A DNA stretch of 64,000 bases. It comes from Streptomyces sp. HUAS YS2 (GTDB lineage: Bacteria > Actinomycetota > Actinomycetes > Streptomycetales > Streptomycetaceae). A program made the position numbers and the translations under genes. The stretch lies in assembly GCF_033343995.1 (NCBI RefSeq), contig NZ_CP137573.1, positions 3,381,001-3,445,000 of the forward strand, given 5' to 3'. Below, piece by piece: positions 52,030 to 60,821 of this stretch. A model generated the notes under the pieces. It was not told the DNA's origin and ran no database searches. It saw nothing but the letters and a program-made list of their open reading frames with translations. Numbering within the stretch: the stretch's first letter is position 1; the number at the start of each line of letters is the position of its first letter.

Positions 52030-52041
52030 GGGGATAACCCC
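52030..52041 (+). promoter_or_regulatory. GGGGATAACCCC motif before sensor kinase 2
   Basis: This is the reverse complement of the core of the palindrome at 50367-50378. Its presence in both upstream regions suggests a shared operator or promoter element, possibly for the response regulator. Confidence 0.45.
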
Positions 52042-52168
52042 CCGTCCAAGACGCCCACGGCCCTCATGGTCCGGGGGCTCCTCTGCGCGGAACCCTGTAA
52101 CCACGCCGAAGCCGACCGGCCCGGCCCCGACTCCGGTCCCGATCCCGACCAAGAAACGGACGTCTCCG

Positions 52169-53455
52169 ATGGCCCACCACCGCCTGCCGACCGCGCTCCG
52201 TGCGCCGATCGAGGCCCGCGCCTGGCGCGAGTTCGGGTACCTGCTGCTCAGCCTGCCCCTGAGCGTCGTGTACTTCGCGTTCTCCATCGCCGCCGTCTCG
52301 CTGGGCGCCGGGCTGCTGATCACCTTCCTCGGCATCCCCGTCCTGGCCGGCGGCCTGGCCATGTGCCGCGGCTTCGGTGCCCTGGAGCGGGCCCGGGCCC
52401 GCGGGCTGCTCGGCCTGGACATCGCCGACCCGGAGCCCGCCCGCGGCGAGCGCGGCGGCGTGATGTCCTGGGTCGGGGCGGTCCTGAAGAGCGGCGCCTC
52501 CTGGCGTCACCTGCTGTACGCGCTGGTGCACATGCCGTGGGCGATCTTCGCGTTCTCGGTCGCGGTGACGTTCTGGACGACCGGCTGGGCCATGTTCACG
52601 TACCCGCTGTGGAGCTGGATCTTCCCGACCTTCGTGGGCCGGGGCGGCATCCAGCTGTACGGCGACCGCAGCCACAGCGTCGAACTCGACACGTCCACGG
52701 AGCTCGCCCTGACCAGCCTGTTCGGTCTGGCTCTGGTCCTGGTCACGCCGTGGATCATCCGGTCGCTCGCCACCGTCGACCGGGTGATGGTCGTCGGGCT
52801 GCTCGGCCCGTCGCGGCTGGCCACCCGGGTCTCGGAGCTGGAGTCGGACCGCGGCGTGGTCGTCGACACCGCCGCCGCCGACCTGCGCCGCATCGAGCGC
52901 GACCTGCACGACGGCGCGCAGGCCCGGCTCGTCGCCCTGGCCATGGACCTGGGGCTGGCGAAGGAGAAGCTGGCCGAGGACCCGCGGGCGGCGGCGGTGA
53001 TGGTCGAGGAGGCGCACGTCGAGGTGAAGACGGCGCTGCAGGAGCTGCGCGACCTGGCCCGCGGCATCCACCCGGCGATCCTCACCGACCGCGGTCTCGA
53101 CGCGGCGCTCTCCGCCGTCGCGGCCCGCTGCACGGTCCCGGTGACGGTCGAGGTGGATCTGCCGTCCCGGCCGGCCGCGGCGATCGAGGGCATCGCGTAC
53201 TTCACGGTGTCGGAGCTGCTGCAGAACGTGTCGAAGCACGCGCGGGCCCGCCGGGCCTTCGTGGACGTGTGGCGCACGGGCGACCGGCTGCTGCTCCAGG
53301 TCAGGGACGACGGGCGGGGCGGCGCGGACCCGGAGGCGGGCAGCGGGCTCGCCGGGCTCACGGAGCGGCTGGACGCGGTCGACGGTGTCCTGGCGGTCGA
53401 CTCGCCGGTGGGCGGCCCGACGACGGTCACCGCCGAGCTCCCCTGGCGCGGCTGA
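52169..53455 (+). CDS. Sensor histidine kinase 2 (HisKA_3 type), paralogue of kinase 1
   Basis: The 428-residue protein has an N-terminal four-helix sensor region ([60 protein letters not shown]) and then the same kinase core as kinase 1: [60 protein letters not shown]. The sensor regions differ more than the kinase cores, so the two probably answer to different cues. ATG 52169 starts the recognisable protein; the ribosome-binding site is weak. It is followed after 140 bases by the response regulator. Confidence 0.9.
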   Translation: MAHHRLPTALRAPIEARAWREFGYLLLSLPLSVVYFAFSIAAVSLGAGLLITFLGIPVLAGGLAMCRGFGALERARARGLLGLDIADPEPARGERGGVMSWVGAVLKSGASWRHLLYALVHMPWAIFAFSVAVTFWTTGWAMFTYPLWSWIFPTFVGRGGIQLYGDRSHSVELDTSTELALTSLFGLALVLVTPWIIRSLATVDRVMVVGLLGPSRLATRVSELESDRGVVVDTAAADLRRIERDLHDGAQARLVALAMDLGLAKEKLAEDPRAAAVMVEEAHVEVKTALQELRDLARGIHPAILTDRGLDAALSAVAARCTVPVTVEVDLPSRPAAAIEGIAYFTVSELLQNVSKHARARRAFVDVWRTGDRLLLQVRDDGRGGADPEAGSGLAGLTERLDAVDGVLAVDSPVGGPTTVTAELPWRG

Positions 53456-53595
53456 CCCCGCGCGAGCTACCGAGGCACGGTCGGCCGCGCGCGTGGTTGA
53501 CCGACTCCGATCGGTCCTGCCCCCTGTCTGCACGACAAAGCTGCGATGCTGGGTGCGCAACGCGCACATCGCATCGAGCATGGGGGCAGCTGGTC

Positions 53596-54267
53596 GTGGA
53601 AGACAGGGTGCGGGTGGTCATCGCCGAGGATTCAGTGCTGCTGCGTGAGGGCCTGACCCGGTTGCTGACCGACCGGGGGCACGAGGTCGTCGCGGGCGTC
53701 GGCGACGGGGACGCACTGGTCAAGACGGTGGCGGAGCTCGCCGCCGAGGGGGCGGCGCCGGACGTGGTGGTGGCCGACGTGCGGATGCCGCCGACGCACA
53801 CCGACGAGGGCGTCCGCGCGGCGGTGAAGCTGCGCAAGGAACACCCGGGGATAGGCGTGCTCGTCCTGTCACAGTACGTGGAGGAGCAGTACGCCACCGA
53901 ACTGCTGGCCGGTTCCAGCACCGGCGTCGGCTATCTGCTGAAGGACCGGGTCGCCGAGGTTCGGGAGTTCGTGGACGCGGTGGTGCGGGTGGCCCGGGGC
54001 GGTACGGCCCTGGATCCCGAGGTCGTCCAGCAGCTGCTCGGCCGCAGCCGCAAGCAGGACGTGCTGACCGGCCTGACGCCGCGCGAGCGCGAGGTCCTGG
54101 GGCTGATGGCCGAGGGCCGGACGAATTCGGCGATCGCACGCCAGCTGGTGGTGAGCGACGGCGCGGTGGAGAAGCATGTCAGCAACATCTTCCTGAAGCT
54201 GGGGCTCTCCCCCAGTGACGGAGACCACCGCCGCGTTCTGGCCGTGCTGACCTATCTCGATTCGTAG
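53596..54267 (+). CDS. LuxR-family response regulator
   Basis: The 223-residue regulator has a receiver domain (VRVVIAEDSVLLREGLTRLL, phosphorylated Asp in VVVADVRMPPTHTDEG, Lys in GYLLKDRVAE) and a C-terminal LuxR helix-turn-helix (LTPREREVLGLMAEGRTNSA, ARQLVVSDGAVEKHVSNIFL). It is the partner of one or both kinases just upstream. The GTG at 53596 is preferred; the GTG at 53608 (VRVVIAED) is an alternative. Confidence 0.92.
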   Translation: MEDRVRVVIAEDSVLLREGLTRLLTDRGHEVVAGVGDGDALVKTVAELAAEGAAPDVVVADVRMPPTHTDEGVRAAVKLRKEHPGIGVLVLSQYVEEQYATELLAGSSTGVGYLLKDRVAEVREFVDAVVRVARGGTALDPEVVQQLLGRSRKQDVLTGLTPREREVLGLMAEGRTNSAIARQLVVSDGAVEKHVSNIFLKLGLSPSDGDHRRVLAVLTYLDS

Positions 54268-54286
54268 ATTCCTGGAATCCTCAATA

Positions 54287-54338
54287 TCTGACACACCGTC
54301 AGACACTTCGCTCGAACACAGCCGGACGAACACAGCCG
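54287..54338. promoter_or_regulatory. Inverted and direct repeats between the response regulator and korA
   Basis: TCTGAC (54287-54292) and GTCAGA (54298-54303) form a small hairpin after the regulator gene. Directly after, CGAACACAGCCG occurs at 54313-54324 and 54327-54338, 14 bp apart, a spacing typical of a dimer-binding site upstream of korA. Confidence 0.45.
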
Positions 54339-54449
54339 TACGGCGACGGACGGAGAACGAAGAACCGTGCCCCTTACCGACGTAGGGTTGGCCTTGGGGC
54401 GACCGGTGATCCGGTCGCGGCCCAGCCGCCTCGAAGGAGGTCCAGTTCA

Positions 54450-56408
54450 GTGACCAGCCAGGTCAGTAGCCCGGCCGAGCAGGCCGACGAGGCCGATGAG
54501 GCCAATGAGGCAGTCGTCGGGGAACAGCGCAGCGCCCCGGCGACGAACGGCGCCGAGAAGGAAGTACGCCGTCTGGACCGTGTGATCATCCGGTTCGCGG
54601 GTGACTCCGGTGACGGCATGCAGCTCACGGGTGACAGGTTCACCTCGGAGACGGCGTCGTTCGGCAACGACCTGTCGACGCTGCCGAACTTCCCCGCGGA
54701 GATCAGGGCCCCTGCCGGGACCCTGCCGGGCGTCTCCTCGTTCCAGCTGCACTTCGCGGACCACGACATCCTCACCCCGGGCGACGCGCCGAACGTGCTG
54801 GTCGCGATGAACCCGGCCGCCCTGAAGGCCAACATCGGCGACGTGCCGCGCGGCGGCGAGATCATCGTCAACACGGACGAGTTCGCCAAGCGGGCCATGG
54901 CCAAGGTCGGCTACGACAGCTCCCCGCTGGAGGACGGCTCACTGGCCGGCTACCGGGTCCACCCGGTGCCGCTGACCACGCTGACCGTCGAGGCGCTGAA
55001 GGACTTCGGGCTCTCCCGCAAGGAGGCCGAGCGCTCCAAGAACATGTTCGCGCTCGGACTGCTCTCCTGGATGTACCACCGCCCCACCGAGGGCACCGAG
55101 ACCTTCCTGCGCCAGAAGTTCGCCAAGAAGCCGCAGATCGCCGAGGCGAACGTGGCCGCCTTCCGGGCCGGCTGGAACTTCGGCGAGACGACCGAGGACT
55201 TCGCGGTCAGCTACGAGGTCGCGCCGGCCACGAAGGCGTTCCCGACGGGCACGTACCGCAACATCTCCGGGAACCTGGCCCTCTCCTACGGCCTGATCGC
55301 GGCCGCCCGGCAGGCGGACCTGCCGCTCTACCTGGGCTCGTACCCGATCACCCCGGCCTCGGACATCCTGCACGAGCTGAGCCGGCACAAGAACTTCGGC
55401 GTGCGGACCTTCCAGGCCGAGGACGAGATCGCCGGCATCGGCGCCGCGCTCGGCGCGGCCTTCGGTGGCGCGCTCGGCGTCACCACCACCTCCGGCCCCG
55501 GCGTGGCGTTGAAGTCGGAGACGATCGGCCTGGCGGTCTCCCTGGAGCTGCCGCTGCTGATCGTGGACATCCAGCGCGGCGGCCCGTCGACGGGCCTGCC
55601 GACCAAGACGGAGCAGGCCGACCTGCTCCAGGCCATGTACGGGCGCAACGGCGAGGCCCCGGTCCCGATCGTCGCCCCGAAGACCCCGGCGGACTGCTTC
55701 GACGCGGCCCTGGAGGCCGCCCGGATCGCGCTCACGTACCGCACGCCGGTCCTCCTGCTCTCCGACGGCTATCTCGCCAACGGCTCCGAGCCCTGGCGGA
55801 TCCCCGACGTCGAGAGCCTGCCCGACCTGAGCGTCACCTTCGCCACCGGCCCGAACCACGAGCTGGCCGACGGCACCGAGGTCTTCTGGCCGTACAAGCG
55901 CGACCCCGAGACGCTCGCCCGTCCCTGGGCGCTGCCGGGCACGCCGGGCCTGGAGCACCGCATCGGCGGCATCGAGAAGCAGGACGGCACGGGCAACATC
56001 TCGTACGACCCGGCGAACCACGAGTTCATGGTCCGCACCCGTCAGGCCAAGGTCGACGGCATCGACGTCCCGGACGTGGAGGTCGACGACCCGGACGGCG
56101 CGAAGACCCTCGTGCTCGGCTGGGGCTCGACGTACGGGCCGATCACGGCCGCCGTGCGCCGGCTCCGCGTCCAGGGCCGTCCGATCGCCCAGGCGCACCT
56201 GCGCCACCTGAACCCCTTCCCGAAGAACCTCGGGGAGGTCCTGAAGCGGTACGAGAAGGTCGTCGTCCCCGAGATGAACCTGGGACAGCTGGCCACCCTC
56301 GTCCGCGCGCGCTACCTCGTCGACGCGCGCAGCCACACACAGGTGAACGGCATGCCGTTCAAGGCCGAGCAGCTCGCCGCGGCACTCAAGGAGGCCATCG
56401 ATGACTGA
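54450..56408 (+). CDS. korA: 2-oxoacid:ferredoxin oxidoreductase, fused gamma-alpha subunit (KorA)
   Basis: KorA with KorB oxidises 2-oxoglutarate (or a related 2-oxoacid) with CoA and reduces ferredoxin. The 652-residue protein begins with a gamma domain (RVIIRFAGDSGDGMQLTGDR, LPNFPAEIRAPAGTLPGVSS) and continues with the alpha domain (GSYPITPASDILHELSRHK, AIGAALGAAF-like GIGAALGAAFGGALGVTTTS, QRGGPSTGLPTKTEQADLLQ). The first 35 residues are an acidic extension. GTG 54450 has GAAGGAGG upstream. It overlaps korB by 8 bp. Confidence 0.94.
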   Translation: MTSQVSSPAEQADEADEANEAVVGEQRSAPATNGAEKEVRRLDRVIIRFAGDSGDGMQLTGDRFTSETASFGNDLSTLPNFPAEIRAPAGTLPGVSSFQLHFADHDILTPGDAPNVLVAMNPAALKANIGDVPRGGEIIVNTDEFAKRAMAKVGYDSSPLEDGSLAGYRVHPVPLTTLTVEALKDFGLSRKEAERSKNMFALGLLSWMYHRPTEGTETFLRQKFAKKPQIAEANVAAFRAGWNFGETTEDFAVSYEVAPATKAFPTGTYRNISGNLALSYGLIAAARQADLPLYLGSYPITPASDILHELSRHKNFGVRTFQAEDEIAGIGAALGAAFGGALGVTTTSGPGVALKSETIGLAVSLELPLLIVDIQRGGPSTGLPTKTEQADLLQAMYGRNGEAPVPIVAPKTPADCFDAALEAARIALTYRTPVLLLSDGYLANGSEPWRIPDVESLPDLSVTFATGPNHELADGTEVFWPYKRDPETLARPWALPGTPGLEHRIGGIEKQDGTGNISYDPANHEFMVRTRQAKVDGIDVPDVEVDDPDGAKTLVLGWGSTYGPITAAVRRLRVQGRPIAQAHLRHLNPFPKNLGEVLKRYEKVVVPEMNLGQLATLVRARYLVDARSHTQVNGMPFKAEQLAAALKEAIDD

Positions 56409-57453
56409 GTCGCTCCTGAACCTGGTGCCCAGGGCAGAGGCCAAGCAGTCCATGAAGGACTTCAAGTCGGACCAGGAGGTCCGCTGGTGTCCGGGCTGCG
56501 GCGACTACGCGGTCCTCGCGGCCGTGCAGGGCTTCATGCCGGAGCTCGGCCTGGCCAAGGAGAACATCGTCTTCGTCTCCGGGATCGGCTGCTCGTCCCG
56601 GTTCCCGTACTACATGAACACGTACGGGATGCACTCCATCCACGGCCGCGCCCCGGCCATCGCGACCGGTCTGGCCACCTCGCGCCGCGACCTGTCGGTC
56701 TGGGTCGTGACCGGTGACGGCGACGCGCTGTCGATCGGCGGCAACCACCTGATCCACGCGCTGCGGCGCAATGTGAACCTGAAGATCCTGCTGTTCAACA
56801 ACCGGATCTACGGCCTCACGAAGGGCCAGTACTCGCCGACGTCCGAACTCGGCAAGATCACCAAGTCGACGCCGATGGGCTCGCTGGACGCGCCCTTCAA
56901 CCCGGTCTCGCTGGCGCTCGGCGCGGAGGCCTCGTTCGTCGCGCGGACGGTCGACTCGGACCGCAAGCACCTCACCGAGGTGCTCCGGCAGGCCGCCGAC
57001 CACCCGGGCACGGCGCTGGTGGAGATCTACCAGAACTGCAACATCTTCAACGACGGCGCGTTCGAGGTCCTGAAGGACAAGGACCAGGCCCAGGAGGCGG
57101 TGATCCGGCTGGAGCACGGGCAGCCGATCCGCTTCGGCACGGACCTGGCGAAGGGCGTCGTCCGCGACCCGGCCACCGGTGACCTGCGGGTCGTCCGGGT
57201 GACTCCGGAGAACGAGGGCCAGATCCTGGTCCACGACGCGCATGCCGCGTCACCGACCACCGCCTTCGCGCTCTCGCGGCTCGCGGATCCGGACACGCTG
57301 CACCAGACGCCGATCGGCGTGTTCCGGTCGGTGGAGCGGCCGGTGTACGACACGCTCATGGCCGAGCAACTGGACACGGCGATCGAGCAGAACGGCAAGG
57401 GCGACCTCACCACGCTGCTGACCGGCAACGACACCTGGACGGTCGTCGGCTAG
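56401..57453 (+). CDS. korB: 2-oxoacid:ferredoxin oxidoreductase beta subunit (KorB)
   Basis: KorB binds thiamine diphosphate and the [4Fe-4S] cluster. The 350-residue protein has the cluster cysteines in VRWCPGCGDYAVLAAVQGF and GIGCSSRFPYYMNTYG, and the TPP motif VVTGDGDALSIGGNHLIHAL. It ends at a strong hairpin. korAB and the nearby partial complex I could form a ferredoxin-linked route from the citric acid cycle to the quinone pool; that link is inferred. Confidence 0.95.
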   Translation: MTESLLNLVPRAEAKQSMKDFKSDQEVRWCPGCGDYAVLAAVQGFMPELGLAKENIVFVSGIGCSSRFPYYMNTYGMHSIHGRAPAIATGLATSRRDLSVWVVTGDGDALSIGGNHLIHALRRNVNLKILLFNNRIYGLTKGQYSPTSELGKITKSTPMGSLDAPFNPVSLALGAEASFVARTVDSDRKHLTEVLRQAADHPGTALVEIYQNCNIFNDGAFEVLKDKDQAQEAVIRLEHGQPIRFGTDLAKGVVRDPATGDLRVVRVTPENEGQILVHDAHAASPTTAFALSRLADPDTLHQTPIGVFRSVERPVYDTLMAEQLDTAIEQNGKGDLTTLLTGNDTWTVVG

Positions 57454-57466
57454 GACGGACACTGAG

Positions 57467-57497
57467 GGGGCGCCTCCCGCACGGGCGGGGGCGCCCC
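57467..57497 (+). terminator. Terminator of korAB
   Basis: GGGGCGCCTCCCGC pairs with GCGGGGGCGCCCC around ACGG, followed by TTC, 14 bases after korB. The convergent HxlR gene ends just beyond. Confidence 0.7.
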
Positions 57498-57501
57498 TTC
57501 G

Positions 57502-57879
57502 TCATGCCGTGGCGGCCCGGCGGGCCTCGTCGTACCGCACGCGCGCCGCCTCCACGGCCGGCACCCGGCGCTCGGTCCAGCGGGCCAGTTCCCAGACCTG
57601 CCGGGCGGCCTCCGCACCGAGCTCCGTGAGGCTGTAGTCGACCCGCGGCGGGATGACCGGCTTGGCGTCCCGGTGCACGAACCCGTCCCGCTCCAGGGTC
57701 TGGAGGGTCTGGGCGAGCATCTTCTCGCTGACGCCGCCGATCTCGCGGCGCAGCTCGCTGAAGCGGTACGAGCGCTCCAGGAGCGCGGCCAGCACCAGCA
57801 CGCCCCAGCGGCTCGTCACGTGCTCCAGGACCAGCCGCGAGGGGCACATCGCATCGTTGACGTCCGGACTTACTCCCAT
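57502..57879 (-). CDS. HxlR family transcriptional regulator
   Basis: The 125-residue winged-helix regulator has the HxlR pattern CPSRLVLEHVTSRWGVLVLA, FSELRREIGGVSEKMLAQTL, RDAKPVIPPRVDYSLTELGA. HxlR proteins usually respond to oxidants or aldehydes through a cysteine; here one Cys lies at residue 12 in DAMCPSR. It is divergent from the oxidoreductase gene at 57978 and probably controls it through the operator at 57883-57907. Confidence 0.9.
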   Translation of the reverse strand: MGVSPDVNDAMCPSRLVLEHVTSRWGVLVLAALLERSYRFSELRREIGGVSEKMLAQTLQTLERDGFVHRDAKPVIPPRVDYSLTELGAEAARQVWELARWTERRVPAVEAARVRYDEARRAATA

Positions 57880-57882
57880 GCC

Positions 57883-57907
57883 AGTACCTTACTTCAAAGT
57901 GGGTACT
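57883..57907. promoter_or_regulatory. Candidate HxlR operator
   Basis: AGTACC (57883-57888) and GGTACT (57902-57907) form an inverted repeat with a 13-base AT-rich centre, directly next to the hxlR start. This is the arrangement seen at many HxlR-type sites. Confidence 0.6.
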
Positions 57908-57977
57908 TTCTAAAAGTTCGCGCCCCTCGTACGGTGAGTGCACACCCCGAAACACCCCGACCCGCAGGGAGCACGTC

Positions 57978-58844
57978 ATGAGCATCGTCGTCACCGGAGC
58001 CACCGGACAGCTGGGCCGCCTCGTCATCGACGAGCTGCTCACCGCCGTTCCCGCCGCGTCGGTCGCCGCCGTCGTCCGCGACAAGGAGAAGGCCGCCGAC
58101 CTGGCCGAGCGCGGTGTGGAGCTGCGGATCGCCGACTACGACCGCCCGGAGAGCCTGGCGGACGTGTTCGAGGAGGGCGACCGGGTGCTGCTGATCTCCG
58201 GCAACGAGGTCGGCCGCCGCGTCCCCCAGCACACCGCCGTGATCTCCGCGGCCAAGGCGGCGGGCGTCGCCCAGCTCGCGTACACCGGGATCCTCGGCGG
58301 CCCCGAGGCCGACTTCCGGCTGGCGGCCGAGCACAAGGAGACCGAGCGACTGATCCTCGACTCGGGCCTGCCGTACACCTTCCTGCGCAACGGCTGGTAC
58401 ACGGAGAACTACACCGGCAACCTCGCCCCCGTGCTCGCGCACGGCGCCGTCGTCGCCAACGCCGGCGAGGGCCGCATCGCCTCCGCCGCCCGCGCCGACT
58501 ACGCCGCCGCCGCGGCCGCCGTCCTCACCGGCCCGGCCGAGGAGCACCTGAACCGCGCGTACGAGCTGAGCGGCGACACCGCCTGGTCGCTCGCCGAGTA
58601 CGCCGCCGAGATCGCCCGGCAGACCGGCCGGGAGATCACCTACCGCGAGGTCCCGGCCGCCTCGCACCTGGAGATCCTCACCGGTGTCGGCGTCCCGGAG
58701 CCGTTCGCCGCGATCCTCGTGGACGTGGACGAGGCCATCGGACGGGGCGCGCTGGCCGCGACCACCGGCGACCTGGCGCGACTGACCGGCCGGCCCACCA
58801 CCCCGATCGCCGACACGATCGCCGAGGCGCTCCGCAGGGCCTGA
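57978..58844 (+). CDS. NAD(P)-dependent oxidoreductase (NmrA/QOR2 type)
   Basis: The 288-residue protein is an atypical SDR related to quinone oxidoreductase 2: MSIVVTGATGQLGRLVIDEL (NADP motif), RVLLISGNEVGRRVPQHTAV, YTGILGGPEADFRLAAEHKE, TFLRNGWYTENY. It should reduce quinones or similar electrophiles with NADPH. AGGGAGC precedes ATG 57978. Divergence from hxlR with a shared palindrome is the classic arrangement for a quinone or aldehyde stress gene. Confidence 0.9.
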   Translation: MSIVVTGATGQLGRLVIDELLTAVPAASVAAVVRDKEKAADLAERGVELRIADYDRPESLADVFEEGDRVLLISGNEVGRRVPQHTAVISAAKAAGVAQLAYTGILGGPEADFRLAAEHKETERLILDSGLPYTFLRNGWYTENYTGNLAPVLAHGAVVANAGEGRIASAARADYAAAAAAVLTGPAEEHLNRAYELSGDTAWSLAEYAAEIARQTGREITYREVPAASHLEILTGVGVPEPFAAILVDVDEAIGRGALAATTGDLARLTGRPTTPIADTIAEALRRA

Positions 58845-58964
58845 CGGGGATCCCCCGCGGACCGGAGAGTCATGACCGTTTACCGCTACGGACATGACAG
58901 CGTGCCCCGTGCGGCGCTACCTTCATCAGAACGGCGTAGTACGGGGCAAGCGGCAGGAGGTTCG

Positions 58965-59978
58965 GTGAAGACAGAGGTCGAGGGAAGCGAGAGTCGGGCA
59001 GGGCTCTTGTACGGGATCGGCGCCTACGGCATGTGGGGTCTGGTCCCGCTCTTCTGGCCGCTCCTGAAGCCGGCCGGGGCGGTCGAGATCCTCGCCCACC
59101 GCATGACGTGGTCGCTGGTCGTCGTGGGTCTCGCGCTGCTCGTCCTGCGCCGCTGGGGCTGGGTGCGCGACCTGTTGCGCGCCCCGCGCAAGCTCGGACT
59201 GCTGGCCCTCGCCGCGGCCGTGATCACGGTCAACTGGGGCCTCTACATCTGGGCGGTGAACTCCGGCCAGGTCGTCGAGGCGTCCCTCGGCTACTTCATC
59301 AACCCGCTGGTCACCATCGCCATGGGCGTACTGCTCCTGAAGGAGCGGCTGCGGCCCGCGCAGTGGGCGGCGGTCGGCATCGGCTTCGCCGCCGTCCTCG
59401 TCCTCTCGGTCGGCTACGGGCGGCTGCCCTGGATCTCGCTCACCCTGGCCTTCTCCTTCGCGATCTACGGGCTCATCAAGAAGAAGGTCAACATCGGCGG
59501 CCTGGAGTCGCTGGCCGCCGAGACCGCCCTGCAGTTCCTGCCGGCGCTCGGCTATCTGATCTGGCTGGGCTCGACCGGGAACGCCACCTTCGGCGCCGAG
59601 GGCGGGGGCCACATGGCCCTGCTCGCCGCGACCGGCATCGTCACCGCCGCCCCGCTGGTCTGCTTCGGCGCCGCCGCGATCCGGGTGCCGCTGTCGACGC
59701 TCGGCCTGCTCCAGTACCTCGCGCCGGTGTTCCAGTTCGGGCTCGGCGTCGTGTACTTCCACGAGGCCATGCCGCCAGAGCGGTGGGCCGGCTTCTCGCT
59801 GGTGTGGCTGGCGCTGACGGTCCTGACCTGGGACGCGCTGAGCACGGCGCGCCGGACGCGGGCCGAGGCGGCCCGTCTGGCCGAGGCCGCGCGGCTCGCG
59901 GAGCAGGAGCCCGCCCCGACGCCGGAGCCCGCCTCGGAACACCTTCCCGCCGCCCCGTCGGCGCAGCCCGGCCGCTGA
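58965..59978 (+). CDS. rarD: RarD family transporter
   Basis: The 337-residue protein of the EamA superfamily has ten membrane helices. It shows the RarD signature GLLYGIGAYGMWGLVPLFWP, then EILAHRMTWSLVVVGLAL, NWGLYIWAVNSGQVVEASLG and YFINPLVTIAMGVLLLKERL. The substrate is unknown; a role in chloramphenicol sensitivity was named in E. coli-type relatives. The C terminus is a charged Ala/Glu/Pro tail. GTG 58965 follows AGGAGG; an upstream reading to 58872 is unlikely. Confidence 0.9.
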   Translation: MKTEVEGSESRAGLLYGIGAYGMWGLVPLFWPLLKPAGAVEILAHRMTWSLVVVGLALLVLRRWGWVRDLLRAPRKLGLLALAAAVITVNWGLYIWAVNSGQVVEASLGYFINPLVTIAMGVLLLKERLRPAQWAAVGIGFAAVLVLSVGYGRLPWISLTLAFSFAIYGLIKKKVNIGGLESLAAETALQFLPALGYLIWLGSTGNATFGAEGGGHMALLAATGIVTAAPLVCFGAAAIRVPLSTLGLLQYLAPVFQFGLGVVYFHEAMPPERWAGFSLVWLALTVLTWDALSTARRTRAEAARLAEAARLAEQEPAPTPEPASEHLPAAPSAQPGR

Positions 59979-59991
59979 GCGGAGACGCCAG

Positions 59992-60020
59992 GGGGCGGGG
60001 CCGGTTCACGGTCCCGCCCC
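59992..60020. terminator. Bidirectional terminator after rarD
   Basis: GGGGCGGGGCCG pairs with CGGTCCCGCCCC (one mismatch) around GTTCA and is followed by TTCTTTC. It lies between rarD and the convergent gene at 60035. Confidence 0.75.
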
Positions 60021-60034
60021 TTCTTTCGTGCCCG

Positions 60035-60370
60035 TCACGCGTCCAGCAGGTCGTACTCCCGGATCAGCCAGCAGATCGCGGTCAGCCTCAGGGTCGCGAA
60101 GTCGTGGCCGACCGGCTCGACCCAGTCGACCGCGGAGAGCCGGTCGGTGAACCCGAGGACGTAGTCGGAGAGGTCCTCGCGCCGCACGGACGACCGACCG
60201 TCCGGCACGTCCGACGGCCGCCGCTGCGCGGGGACGACGAGGGCGTCGCGCACGGCCGCCGCGTGCTGGTCGACGGCAGCCACGAGTCCCGGCTCGAAGG
60301 AGAACTCCGAGAGCCGGGACATGTAGGCGGCGGCGACACCCACCAGCGGGCAGCCGGGCGAATCGTTCAT
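60035..60370 (-). CDS. Small protein of unknown function (possibly DUF6401-like)
   Basis: The 111-residue soluble protein ([60 protein letters not shown]) is mostly helical. It recalls a small streptomycete family whose members often lie near biosynthetic genes, but I am not sure of that assignment. No partner is evident. ATG 60370 ([18 protein letters not shown]) looks reasonable. Confidence 0.6.
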   Translation of the reverse strand: MNDSPGCPLVGVAAAYMSRLSEFSFEPGLVAAVDQHAAAVRDALVVPAQRRPSDVPDGRSSVRREDLSDYVLGFTDRLSAVDWVEPVGHDFATLRLTAICWLIREYDLLDA

Positions 60371-60431
60371 TCCTACAGATTAGGCCCGCAGCGGGGTGCT
60401 CGGACCGTGAGCTCGGTCGCAGCCACGCGGG

Positions 60432-60821
60432 TCAAGGCGCGAGGGTCCGCGCCACCTCCGCCATCACGGCCCGCCAGTGGGCGCGCTGACGCTCGCGTTC
60501 GGCCTCGTCGGCCATCCGCTCCTGATGGAAGCGGAGGACGGCGCGGCCCTCGCCCGTCGCGGAGACGGCGACCTGGACGGTCGTCGGACCGTACGTGAGA
60601 CGGACCCGGTCCCCCGGGCGGTAGCCGCGCAGCTCGCCCGTGACGCCGTCGGCGGTCTCGTACGTCTCCCCCTTCTCCGTCGGAAGGACGACGCCGGGCC
60701 CGAGCCACAGGGCGACACCCTCGGGGCTCACGACGAAGTCCCAGACGGCGGACGGCGGCAGCGGGAACGTCCTGGAGACGCCGATCTCCCAGCCCGCGTC
60801 GCGGGTCAGTCCTGTGGGCAT
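60432..60821 (-). CDS. SRPBCC-fold (AHSA1-like) protein
   Basis: The 129-residue protein is a START/SRPBCC-type hydrophobic-pocket protein: GWEIGVSRTFPLPPSAVWDF, VALWLGPGVVLPTEKGETYE, GELRGYRPGDRVRLTYGP, ending ADEAERERQRAHWRAVMAEV. Such proteins bind lipids or small aromatics. GGGGAG precedes ATG 60821, which overlaps the stop of the CGNR gene (TGATG), so the two are co-translated. Confidence 0.8.
   Translation of the reverse strand: MPTGLTRDAGWEIGVSRTFPLPPSAVWDFVVSPEGVALWLGPGVVLPTEKGETYETADGVTGELRGYRPGDRVRLTYGPTTVQVAVSATGEGRAVLRFHQERMADEAERERQRAHWRAVMAEVARTLAP

Noticed and set aside
50660..53455. A single 931-residue open frame joining both kinase regions
   Set aside because: Its first two thirds are an out-of-frame reading of kinase 1 and the repeat spacer; only the part from 52169 has protein-like sequence.
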